From Planctomycetota bacterium (GTDB taxonomy: Bacteria; Planctomycetota; UBA11346): a stretch of DNA of 7,394 nucleotides. Position numbers and translations under genes: made by a program. Where the stretch lies: NCBI GenBank assembly GCA_007131555.1, contig SLQH01000331.1:1-7394 (forward strand), given 5' to 3'. The notes beneath the pieces were generated by a model. That model was not told the DNA's origin. It saw only the letters and a list, made by a program, of their open reading frames with translations, and did not search any database. Shown here one piece after another: positions 1 through 5,787 of the stretch. Position 1 is the first letter of the stretch, and every line of letters starts with the position of its first letter.

Positions 1-45
1 CTTGGCCCGCGTGCCGATGCGCGGCGGCCATGCTTTCGTCGAATA

Positions 46-69
46 CCAGCCAGGACGTCGCCTGGCTGG
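46..69 (-). other. Perfect 9-bp hairpin downstream of pgsA
   Basis: CCAGCCAGG (46-54) pairs perfectly with CCTGGCTGG (61-69) around a 6-nt loop. One arm and the loop belong to the 48-nt repeat; the other arm lies outside its alignable part. It sits about 30 nt after the pgsA stop codon, so it could end or stabilise the pdxJ-dapA-pgsA transcript. No T-run follows on the minus strand, so it is not a standard intrinsic terminator. Confidence 0.6.
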
Positions 70-102
70 GCCATTTCGGTCGCTATCCCTTACAGACTCC
101 TA
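55..102 (-). repeat. Copy 1 of a 48-nt dispersed inverted repeat, at the pgsA 3' end
   Basis: Read on the minus strand, this stretch begins with the pgsA stop codon (TAG, 102-100) and ends in the hairpin loop at 55-60. It matches 7166-7213 read on the plus strand at 44 of 48 positions without gaps. The four differences are single substitutions. The conserved middle contains GCGACCGAAATGG. In both places the element lies just downstream of the last gene of a transcription unit and in the same orientation relative to it, which fits a 3' untranslated or intergenic element. I do not recognise the family. Similarity outside the 48 nt is weak. Confidence 0.8.
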
Positions 103-822
103 GCCCTGATCATCCTGCCGCTGACGACGTTGCACCAGTTGACCGAGGACGGAACGGTTGACCCACAGGTATTCGCCCATGCTGCCGGCCGAGAGGATGG
201 CGCAGATCCAGGTAGCGATGGTGGCATAGAGCAGCATCCAGTCCTGGAAGCCGTAGAAGGGGGCGAACAAGGCCGGTAGGCCGAAGACCGATATGATGGT
301 GGTGCCCTGGGCCCAGGCCTTGGCCTTGCCTGAAAAACGTGCCGCCAGGACCAGGCCCTTGGTGGCGGCCATGCTGCGCAGGGCTCCAGCGATGATCTCG
401 CGCAGGATCATGATCAGCACCGGCAGGAAGGGCACCAGACCGGAGGCGTAGATCGTCTGTTCGTCATTGCGGGCAGCAACGAAGACCAAGGGCTGGAGGA
501 CGGTGTTGGCCGGATTGTCGACGATGAAGCCCTGATATTGAGCGCTGGTGGCCAGGCCTGGTGGCAGCAGCATCAGCAGGAAGACCGCCTGTCGGTAGAA
601 GACGTCGCAGAAGGGGTCGGCCAACTTGCCGAAATCCGAGACCTCGTTGCGGGCCCGAGCCACCTTGCCGTCGAAGAGATCGGTCAGTTCGGCGGCGGCG
701 CACAGCAGACCGCAGACCCAGAAGCACCACACTGGATTGGCCGGCACCATAAAATAGCAGACGGCAATGGTCGGGGCGATGACCAGCCGGGCCAGGGTGA
801 TGCGATCTGCAAGGGTGATCAT
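100..822 (-). CDS. pgsA: CDP-alcohol phosphatidyltransferase, PgsA-like (CDP-diacylglycerol-glycerol-3-phosphate 3-phosphatidyltransferase)
   Basis: Membrane enzyme that, in the PgsA family, transfers the phosphatidyl group from CDP-diacylglycerol to glycerol 3-phosphate, the committed step to phosphatidylglycerol. The 240-residue protein shows the complete CDP-alcohol phosphatidyltransferase signature: D48, D51, G52, A55, R56, G65, D69 and D73 with exact spacing. Several hydrophobic segments (about 10-43, 76-90, 128-148, 174-192, 196-213) fit a multi-pass inner-membrane protein, and the later REI...LR...GKAKAWAQ block (141-172) also resembles PgsA. It is longer than typical PgsA (about 180-200 residues) because of a polar stretch at about 90-128. 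The ATG at 822 is preceded by AGGA. It is the last gene of the pdxJ-dapA-pgsA unit, 21 bp after dapA. Another CDP-alcohol acceptor cannot be excluded. Confidence 0.85.
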   Translation of the reverse strand: MITLADRITLARLVIAPTIAVCYFMVPANPVWCFWVCGLLCAAAELTDLFDGKVARARNEVSDFGKLADPFCDVFYRQAVFLLMLLPPGLATSAQYQGFIVDNPANTVLQPLVFVAARNDEQTIYASGLVPFLPVLIMILREIIAGALRSMAATKGLVLAARFSGKAKAWAQGTTIISVFGLPALFAPFYGFQDWMLLYATIATWICAILSAGSMGEYLWVNRSVLGQLVQRRQRQDDQG

Positions 823-843
823 GGTGCTTGGTCCTGATTGGGC

Positions 844-1713
844 TCAGGTCTTGAGGACACCGTGCTGTCGCAGGACGGCCAGGAAGGCGCTGCGGGCATC
901 ATCGGCCATCGGCACCAGGGGCAGACGGAACTCCTCGCGACAGAAGCCCATGGCGGCCAGGGCGGTCTTGGCCGGTTGGGGATTGGTGTCGCTGAAGGCG
1001 GCAGCGGTGAGTTCGCTGATGCTCACCTGCAGGCGTCGGGCCTCCTCAAGGTCCTGGGCCAGCACCGCAGCGCACAGATCGGCAACCAGACGGGGCACGA
1101 AATTGGCGATGACGCTGACCACGCCCGATGCGCCCAGGCACATCAGGGGGAAGGTCAGGGCATCCTCACCGGACAGGACCCGGACCCCGCGCTGCATCAG
1201 TTCCCAGCTCTGCTGGATGTCGCCGGAGGCCTCCTTGACGGCATCAACATTGCCCAGCTCTGCCACCCGTTCGGCGGTTTCAGGCAAGAGGTTGCAGCCG
1301 GTGCGTCCGGGGACGTTGTACAGTACCAGCGGTAGGCCGCAGGCTTCGCGCACGGCCTTGAAATGCTGAAATACCCCTTCCTGGTTGGGCTTGTTGTAGT
1401 AGGGGGTGATGGTCAAGACACCATCCGCACCAGCGTCTTCAGCGGCCCGAGCCAGGCTCACTGCCTCAGCGGTGCTGTTGGAACCGGCCCCGGCCATTAC
1501 CGGCACGCGCCCAGCGGCGAAGGCCACCGTGCGGCGGATCATCTCGTGTTGTTCCTGATGACTGAAGGCCGGGCTCTCGCCGGTGGTGCCACAGGGCAGG
1601 AGGCCCTGGGTGCCGTTGGCGATCTGGAATTCGATCATCTGTTCCAGGGCGTCGAAATCGACCTGGTCATCTTTCCAGGGAGTGACAAGTGCGACGATGC
1701 TGCCGTTGAACAT
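844..1713 (-). CDS. dapA: 4-hydroxy-tetrahydrodipicolinate synthase
   Basis: Cytoplasmic class I aldolase that condenses pyruvate with L-aspartate semialdehyde, the first committed step to diaminopimelate and lysine. The 289-residue length is normal for the family. Visible signatures are CGTTGE (41-46, with the catalytic Thr pair), PYYNKP (104-109), LYNVPGRTG (131-139, with Tyr132 and the carboxylate-binding Arg137) and the Schiff-base lysine K160 in VKEASGD. The C-terminal NPQPAKTALAAMG block is also typical. The ATG at 1713 has a good ribosome binding site, AAGGAG at 1728-1723 with 9 nt spacing. It lies between pdxJ (48 bp upstream) and pgsA (21 bp downstream) on the same strand, and so is probably co-transcribed with both. 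Confidence 0.96.
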   Translation of the reverse strand: MFNGSIVALVTPWKDDQVDFDALEQMIEFQIANGTQGLLPCGTTGESPAFSHQEQHEMIRRTVAFAAGRVPVMAGAGSNSTAEAVSLARAAEDAGADGVLTITPYYNKPNQEGVFQHFKAVREACGLPLVLYNVPGRTGCNLLPETAERVAELGNVDAVKEASGDIQQSWELMQRGVRVLSGEDALTFPLMCLGASGVVSVIANFVPRLVADLCAAVLAQDLEEARRLQVSISELTAAAFSDTNPQPAKTALAAMGFCREEFRLPLVPMADDARSAFLAVLRQHGVLKT

Positions 1714-1722
1714 GGTGTGGTG

Positions 1723-1728
1723 CTCCTT
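1723..1728 (-). promoter_or_regulatory. Ribosome binding site of dapA
   Basis: AAGGAG on the minus strand, 9 nt before the dapA ATG. It is the strongest Shine-Dalgarno match in the window and supports the start at 1713. Confidence 0.75.
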
Positions 1729-1761
1729 ATGGCGTGATGGGTGAAGGCAGATGAAAGGTGG

Positions 1762-2508
1762 TCAGTGACAGGGGTTGATCAGGTCGACCATGTCGCGCAC
1801 GGCCTGTTGCATGCCGACCATCATCGCTCGGGCGATGATGCTGTGGCCGATGTTGAGTTCCCGCAGCAGTGGCAGATGCAGCACCCCGCCGACGTTGTCG
1901 TAACGCAGGCCATGGCCGGCGTGCAGACGGATGCCGGCCACGGCGGCCGTATCGGCGGCTTCCTGGAGACGGTCCATGGCGGTATCGACTGCGGCCTGGG
2001 TGCCGGTCATGGCGTGGACATCAGCCAAGGCGTTGGCCCAGGTGCCGGTATGCAGTTCCACGGCATCGGCACCCAGGGTGACGGCCTGACGGACGTCTTC
2101 GGGATTGGGGTTGATGAACAGGCTGACCAGGATGCCGACGGCCCGCAGGCGGGCGATGGCGGCGGCCAGACCGGCTGGATCGCGACTGAGATCAAGGCCA
2201 CCTTCAGTGGTCAGTTCGGCCCGATTTTCGGGGACCAAGCAGACGGCATGAGGACGGATGGCGAGGGCCAGGTCAATGATGTCTTCGGCAAGCGCCATTT
2301 CGAGATTGACGCTGCCGCGGACGGTTTCGCGCAGCAGGCGGACATCACGCTCCTGGATATGGCGTCGATCACCACGCAGATGGATGGTGATGCCGTGGGC
2401 CCCGCCGGCCATGGCCAGGAAAGCGGCCTCGACCGGGTCCGGCTCGTCGGTCAAACGGGCCTGACGAACGGTGGCGACATGATCGATGTTGACGCCCAGG
2501 TGGATCAT
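1762..2508 (-). CDS. pdxJ: Pyridoxine 5'-phosphate synthase
   Basis: TIM-barrel enzyme of the DXP-dependent vitamin B6 pathway. It condenses 1-deoxy-D-xylulose 5-phosphate with 3-amino-2-oxopropyl phosphate to give pyridoxine 5'-phosphate in the cytoplasm. The 248-residue protein starts with the family N-terminus MIHLGVNIDHVATVRQAR and carries TIHLRGDRRHI (41-51), an acidic residue at E70 in VNLEMA, the block VCLVPENRAELTTEGGLDL (89-107) and AGHGLRYDNV (197-206) with His199. All are hallmarks of PdxJ, and the length is normal. The ATG at 2508 is preceded by GGAG with 9 nt spacing. It is the first gene of the minus-strand unit pdxJ-dapA-pgsA. Its usual partner acpS is not beside it here. Confidence 0.96.
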   Translation of the reverse strand: MIHLGVNIDHVATVRQARLTDEPDPVEAAFLAMAGGAHGITIHLRGDRRHIQERDVRLLRETVRGSVNLEMALAEDIIDLALAIRPHAVCLVPENRAELTTEGGLDLSRDPAGLAAAIARLRAVGILVSLFINPNPEDVRQAVTLGADAVELHTGTWANALADVHAMTGTQAAVDTAMDRLQEAADTAAVAGIRLHAGHGLRYDNVGGVLHLPLLRELNIGHSIIARAMMVGMQQAVRDMVDLINPCH

Positions 2509-2715
2509 GGGGTAGGTCTCCGCGTACGACGGGCCTATTCAATCACCCAAATCCTGGCCGACAAGTCGCATCATCCCCCATCTGGCTGGAGGCTATAGGG
2601 TTTTTGTACAAGCGGATATACGCAGCCAGAACCGGTTCACCTTGTGGGTGAAAGCCCGCATCTGTCTATATCGCCTTCTACAGCAAGCCGACAGCCGGAT
2701 TGAGGATGATCAGCG
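2509..2715. other. Intergenic region between sulfatase 1 and pdxJ, with two inverted repeats
   Basis: This 207-bp gap between two minus-strand genes holds no convincing ORF. TTCACC-TTGTG-GGTGAA (2636-2652) is a perfect 6-bp hairpin. TCTGGCTG (2581-2588) and CAGCCAGA (2623-2630) form an 8-bp inverted repeat with a 34-nt loop. An AT-richer patch (2594-2620) lies inside that loop. These could end the sulfatase 1 transcript, but no clear stem followed by a T-run is visible on the minus strand. An 8-bp pairing of this kind can occur by chance. Confidence 0.4.
2537..2564 (-). promoter_or_regulatory. Candidate promoter for pdxJ-dapA-pgsA
   Basis: On the minus strand, TTGTCG (2564-2559) and TTGAAT (2542-2537) are 16 bp apart, and TGA directly precedes the second box, giving an extended -10. 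Each box matches the sigma-70 consensus at four of six positions. It would start transcription about 20 nt before the pdxJ ATG. This is motif matching only; the organism's sigma-factor preference is unknown. Confidence 0.35.
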
Positions 2716-4188
2716 CTACCGGAACTCGCGGGGATGGGCGGCCTTGAGGGCGTCGATGGCCCAGGCCCGGTCGGTGCGGCGCAGGTGGTCCTCGTAGCCG
2801 TGGGCCTTGATCTTGTTGCGGGCATGGCAGGGGCCACCTTCGGCCAGGACCGTCCACAGGGGGTCCTGGTGATGACCCTCGGGCTGGGTCATCATCATCG
2901 TGTCGTGCCAGGCGAGGTAGCGGCGGGCGCCTTCGGCGGCGATGTCCGGGCGCTGGGTGGCGATATCGTGCTGTTCGTGGGGATCGGCGATCAGGTCAAA
3001 CAGCATCTCGCGGGGCCACAGATGGAAGCCGTCATGCCAGGTGCGCATGTACAGCCAACGATCCCAGCGCACGCTGCGCTGGCAGACGTGGGCGCACTGG
3101 CTGATGACCACCTCGTCGCGGCCGCAGGGGGAGGCATCGCGCAGGGTTTGGGCGTAGCTGCTGCCGTCCCACCAGGGGCTGGGGGCCTGGCCCATCAGGT
3201 CGGCCATGGTCGGGGCGAAGTCGAGGTTGTAATGGAACTGGTCGTCCTGGCCGACGGCCACCCGACCCGGCGCCCGGATGATCATCGGGATGCGACAGGT
3301 GGCGTCGTCGGCGGTGGCGTGTTCGGCGTAGATGCCGAGTTCGCCCTGGTTCTCGCCGTGGTCGGCGCTGATGATGATCATGGTGTCGTCCAGGACCCCG
3401 GCATCGGCCAGGGCATTGAGGACCCGGCCGATGTGCTCGTCCATGTAACGGATGCCGCAGTCATAACCATCGAAGTGGCGCTTGAGGTCAGCTCGGTTGC
3501 GGATCGCCGGGACATGGCGGGGGCAGTCCGGCAACGGGGTGTCGTCGTACATGTTAATCTCGTGGGCGCAGTGCGGCCCCACCAGTTGCTGATGACGGGC
3601 CAGGATCTCGTCGCTGATCCAGGGGGCCGCCTCCTCATCGGCGAAGGGGTTGCCGAAGGACTCGGGAGCCCGGTACACGGTGTGGGGGTCCCAGTAGTGC
3701 AGCCACAGGAACCAGTCGTCGGTGGCGGCATGGTCGGCCATCCAGCGCAGGGCCAGGGGGGTGACCTCCTCGGCCGACTCGTTGCCGCTGCGGCCGACAT
3801 TGTGGAACTCATGGAAGCCGGACTGGAACCACCAGGCGGCATGGCGTTCGGCAAAGGTGCTGATGCCGGCCACATGCATGTCGGCCTTGCGGAACAGCCA
3901 GGGCATGTTGTGGTCGCAGGTCCAGTCCTTGAAGCCGCGGGTCCGGCCTTGCAGGCGCAGGTCGGCATGCTGGCCACCATGGTTGACGACCCCCGAATGG
4001 ATGCCGAAGCGTCCGGTCATGAGGGCCGCCCGGCTGGGCAGGCAGGGGGCATCTGAACAGTAATAGCGGTTGAAGCGCATGCCCTCGGCGGCCAGGCGGT
4101 CGATGTTGGGGGAGGTCTGGCGATGGTAGCCATAACAGCCCAGATGGTCGGGGCGCAGGGTGTCGCAGTCGATGTAGAGGACGCGCAT
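2716..4188 (-). CDS. Sulfatase 1 (formylglycine-dependent, no signal peptide)
   Basis: Predicted type I sulfatase of the alkaline phosphatase superfamily, hydrolysing an organic sulfate ester; the substrate is unknown. The 490-residue protein opens with VLYIDCDTLRPDHLGCYGY, with metal ligand Asp9. It carries the maturation motif C49-L-P-S-R then LMTGR (56-60), in which the Cys would become formylglycine. WLHYWDPHT (162-170) and SADHGEN (274-280, with metal ligands D276 and H277) follow. H290 in YAEH (287-290) sits where many sulfatases have the active-site Lys. The C-terminal half (REMLFDLIADPHEQHDIA) is also typical. The start at 4188 is preferred over an in-frame ATG at 4224 because GGAG stands 6 nt before it and it follows the regulator A stop codon by one base (TGA-C-ATG). 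No signal peptide is seen, so a cytoplasmic location is inferred. Confidence 0.9.
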   Translation of the reverse strand: MRVLYIDCDTLRPDHLGCYGYHRQTSPNIDRLAAEGMRFNRYYCSDAPCLPSRAALMTGRFGIHSGVVNHGGQHADLRLQGRTRGFKDWTCDHNMPWLFRKADMHVAGISTFAERHAAWWFQSGFHEFHNVGRSGNESAEEVTPLALRWMADHAATDDWFLWLHYWDPHTVYRAPESFGNPFADEEAAPWISDEILARHQQLVGPHCAHEINMYDDTPLPDCPRHVPAIRNRADLKRHFDGYDCGIRYMDEHIGRVLNALADAGVLDDTMIIISADHGENQGELGIYAEHATADDATCRIPMIIRAPGRVAVGQDDQFHYNLDFAPTMADLMGQAPSPWWDGSSYAQTLRDASPCGRDEVVISQCAHVCQRSVRWDRWLYMRTWHDGFHLWPREMLFDLIADPHEQHDIATQRPDIAAEGARRYLAWHDTMMMTQPEGHHQDPLWTVLAEGGPCHARNKIKAHGYEDHLRRTDRAWAIDALKAAHPREFR

Positions 4189-4189
4189 G

Positions 4190-4930
4190 TCAGTCTCCGG
4201 GGGCTTGAGCGAGGCGGGCGGCATGGTGGTGGAGGAGGTCGCGCAGGGGGTCGGTCTGGGGATCGGCGCCGCAGACCAGGCATTGGGCCACGGCCAGAAC
4301 CCCCAGCCGACCGTTGGGGACGGTCACCAGATGGGCCAGACGGCGGACGCCGTTGCTGTTGGCCCAGGGGTCGACGGCCTCCTGGTGCTGGATCTGGGCG
4401 GCGAGATGGGCCTTGACGGCGGCCAGCGGCCAGGTGTCGATGCAGCCATGATCCCGGTAGCGCAGGCGTGATCCGGCCGGAGCCGGGGCCTGGGGCCAGT
4501 GGGCTTGGCCGAGGCTGGCTACGGCGTCCAGTTCACCATCCCAGGCCCGTACGAAGCCGATCCGGGCTCGCACCGCCACCTCGCCGGCCGGGGCCTCAGC
4601 CCGCAGACTGAGGACCATGCCGGCCGCTGAGGGCTGCCACCATTCGCAGCTGTGCCCACAGCTGTCGGCGAGACGGCGCAGATGCTGTTCGATCCGGGCC
4701 TGGAAGCTGCCACTGGTGCAGGGGATCAGGTGCTGACAGGCCAGATAGCGACTGTCGTTGGCCTGGCGCATGACCAGTCCCAGGTCGATCAACACGCCTA
4801 GCAGGCGTAGCAGCGAGGCCTTGGGGATGGCGCTGGCCCGGGCCAGGTCGTCCAGACGCAGGCCGTCATCCTGACGGGCCAGCAACTGGAGGATGACGAT
4901 ACCACGACTGAGGGCGGGGGCGGCGCTCAT
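4190..4930 (-). CDS. Regulator A, IclR-type transcription factor
   Basis: DNA-binding regulator of the IclR type, 246 residues from the ATG at 4930. An N-terminal winged helix-turn-helix covers about 7-68 (ALSRGIVILQLLA; LDDLARASAIPKASLLRLLGVLIDLGLV; RYLACQHL). The C-terminal effector domain (about 75-240) is divergent: the family's GLRCIAAPV...G..ALSV block is recognisable only as HLVTVPNGRLGVLAVA (200-215). The residues around WDPH-like and Cys-rich stretches suggest no known ligand. An in-frame ATG at 4954 would add eight residues (MKCCSNYG), but neither start has a strong ribosome binding site, and the shorter start leaves the palindromes at 4930-4954 outside the coding region. The stop codon is one base before the sulfatase 1 ATG, so the two are very probably co-transcribed and coupled. 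Likely role: sensing the sulfated substrate or its product. Confidence 0.78.
   Translation of the reverse strand: MSAAPALSRGIVILQLLARQDDGLRLDDLARASAIPKASLLRLLGVLIDLGLVMRQANDSRYLACQHLIPCTSGSFQARIEQHLRRLADSCGHSCEWWQPSAAGMVLSLRAEAPAGEVAVRARIGFVRAWDGELDAVASLGQAHWPQAPAPAGSRLRYRDHGCIDTWPLAAVKAHLAAQIQHQEAVDPWANSNGVRRLAHLVTVPNGRLGVLAVAQCLVCGADPQTDPLRDLLHHHAARLAQAPGD
4195..4198 (-). promoter_or_regulatory. Ribosome binding site deciding the sulfatase 1 start
   Basis: GGAG on the minus strand, 6 nt before the ATG at 4188 and inside the last codons of regulator A. The longer reading from 4224 would add 12 residues (MPPASLKPPETD) that are only the overlapping regulator sequence in another frame. Confidence 0.7.
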
Positions 4931-4958
4931 TCCATAATTGGAACAACATTTCATATGT

Positions 4959-4964
4959 GGTCAA
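4959..4964 (-). promoter_or_regulatory. Possible -35 box for regulator A
   Basis: TTGACC on the minus strand is close to TTGACA, but no good -10 box stands 16-18 bp downstream. The best AT-rich candidate (ATTATG near 4938-4933) would leave almost no leader before the ATG at 4930. Weak support. Confidence 0.2.
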
Positions 4965-4986
4965 GTGTCGCGTTCCGTCCTGGAGC

Positions 4987-5016
4987 TTGTGTCTGTCGAC
5001 ATCAGTTGTATATATA
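4987..5016 (+). promoter_or_regulatory. Candidate promoter for regulator B and sulfatase 2
   Basis: TTGTGT (4987-4992) is followed by TATATA at 5009-5014 (16 bp spacing) or 5011-5016 (18 bp), leading into TATAGAAT. Transcription would start about 20 nt before the regulator B ATG at 5044. The CACATGTG palindrome would then lie in the early transcribed region, a position suited to repression. Motif matching only. Confidence 0.4.
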
Positions 5017-5043
5017 GAATCCCATGATAACACATGTGATACC

Positions 5044-5787
5044 ATGACGACCGCGCCCGGCATCCGCAAGGCCCTGGCCATCGTCCGTCTGCTGGCCGTC
5101 CAGACCGATGGCCTGGGCTTCAACCAGATGCGCAGCGACCTCGATGGCTTGCCGGCCTCGACCCTGTCCCGCCTGCTGCGGGTGCTGGTGGAAGAGGGCT
5201 GGGTGCGCCATGCCGCTGATGGTCGCTATCAACTCGGCCCTGGTGCCTGGCAGACCATCGATCGGGCCGTGGCCCTGCGGGCCGACGATGAGGCCCTGAT
5301 CGCGGCGGCGGTCGAGGCCCTGGCGGCGGCCACCGGCGAGAGCGCCGCCTTCACCGTGTGGGCCGGAGATGGCTTCCTCTTCCGTTACAAGCACGAGATG
5401 CCGGAGAGCTACCACTACCTGCCCCTGGGGCAGCTGGGCACCGATGTCTTCGTCAACGGCTTCGGCACCGTCAACTGCGCCTGGCAGGATGACGACGAGA
5501 TCATGCGTCAGATCCGGCGGCACGGGGTCGATCCGGTGGCGACCAGGGCCCGTCTTGAGGCCCTGCGGGCGGCGCCGCTGTACACCGTGCGTGATCGCGG
5601 TCTGCGCTTCATCGCCCCGGTCCATGCCGGAGCCCAGCGGGCCTATCGCGGCGCCCTGGGCGTCACCTGCTCTTTGTGCGATCTTGAGCCTGCGGCCCAT
5701 CAGGCCCTGGGGGCCGCCGTCCTGGCCCAGGCCCAGGCCCTGACCCGCCGTCTGACCCCCGATCCATCATCCCCGGAGACCCCATGA
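5044..5787 (+). CDS. Regulator B, IclR-family transcription factor
   Basis: IclR-type regulator of 247 residues from the ATG at 5044. The N-terminal winged helix-turn-helix covers about 5-66 (GIRKALAIVRLLA; LPASTLSRLLRVLVEEGWV; RYQLG). The effector domain is more canonical than in regulator A: LPLGQLGTDVFVNGFG (126-141) occupies the place of the usual LPLHATALGKA segment, and GLRFIAPVHAGAQRAYRGALGVT (186-208) matches the conserved G-R-C-I-A-APV...AALSV block. The frame is open upstream to 4957, but that extension (MVKCRVPSWS...) lies in the promoter region and lacks family similarity, so the internal ATG aligned with the domain start is preferred although it has no strong ribosome binding site. 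The stop codon overlaps the sulfatase 2 start (ATGA), implying coupled expression. Its ligand is unknown, possibly a sulfated or desulfated sugar. Confidence 0.85.
   Translation: MTTAPGIRKALAIVRLLAVQTDGLGFNQMRSDLDGLPASTLSRLLRVLVEEGWVRHAADGRYQLGPGAWQTIDRAVALRADDEALIAAAVEALAAATGESAAFTVWAGDGFLFRYKHEMPESYHYLPLGQLGTDVFVNGFGTVNCAWQDDDEIMRQIRRHGVDPVATRARLEALRAAPLYTVRDRGLRFIAPVHAGAQRAYRGALGVTCSLCDLEPAAHQALGAAVLAQAQALTRRLTPDPSSPETP
5775..5778 (+). promoter_or_regulatory. Ribosome binding site of sulfatase 2
   Basis: GGAG, 5 nt before the ATG at 5784 and inside the last codons of regulator B. The surrounding CCCCGGAGAC is identical to the sequence before sulfatase 1 on the other strand. Confidence 0.7.

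Larger units (their letters stand above)
4931..5043. promoter_or_regulatory. Divergent control region between the two regulators, with palindromes
   Basis: This short region is AT-richer than its surroundings and separates the two diverging units. It holds TTCCA-N4-TGGAA (4930-4943), TGGAACAACATTTCA (4939-4953, a TGxAA-N5-TTxCA dyad resembling the E. coli IclR site TGGAAATNATTTCCA), TCATATGTG (4951-4959), TGTCGACA (4994-5001) and CACATGTG (5031-5038). TCATATGTG and the complement of 5031-5039 (TCACATGTG) form an inverted pair differing at one base. These are plausible operators for regulators A and B. The assignment is inference from position and family precedent. Confidence 0.5.

Noticed and set aside
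46..69. Rho-independent terminator after pgsA
   Set aside because: The stem is good but no T-run follows on the transcribed strand, so it is kept only as a hairpin.
1741..2598. Plus-strand frame of 285 codons opposite pdxJ
   Set aside because: Gly/Asp-rich antisense shadow; PdxJ on the other strand has full-length family similarity.
2734..4056. Long plus-strand frame of 440 codons opposite sulfatase 1
   Set aside because: It is the mirror of a GC-rich gene with intact sulfatase motifs on the other strand; its own translation is low-complexity Gly/Val/Ala without family similarity.
4189..4224. Upstream ATG for sulfatase 1
   Set aside because: The added residues overlap regulator A and lack similarity; the ATG at 4188 has the well-placed GGAG.
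4957..5043. N-terminal extension of regulator B from 4957
   Set aside because: It would translate the AT-rich promoter region, and the IclR domain begins right after the ATG at 5044.
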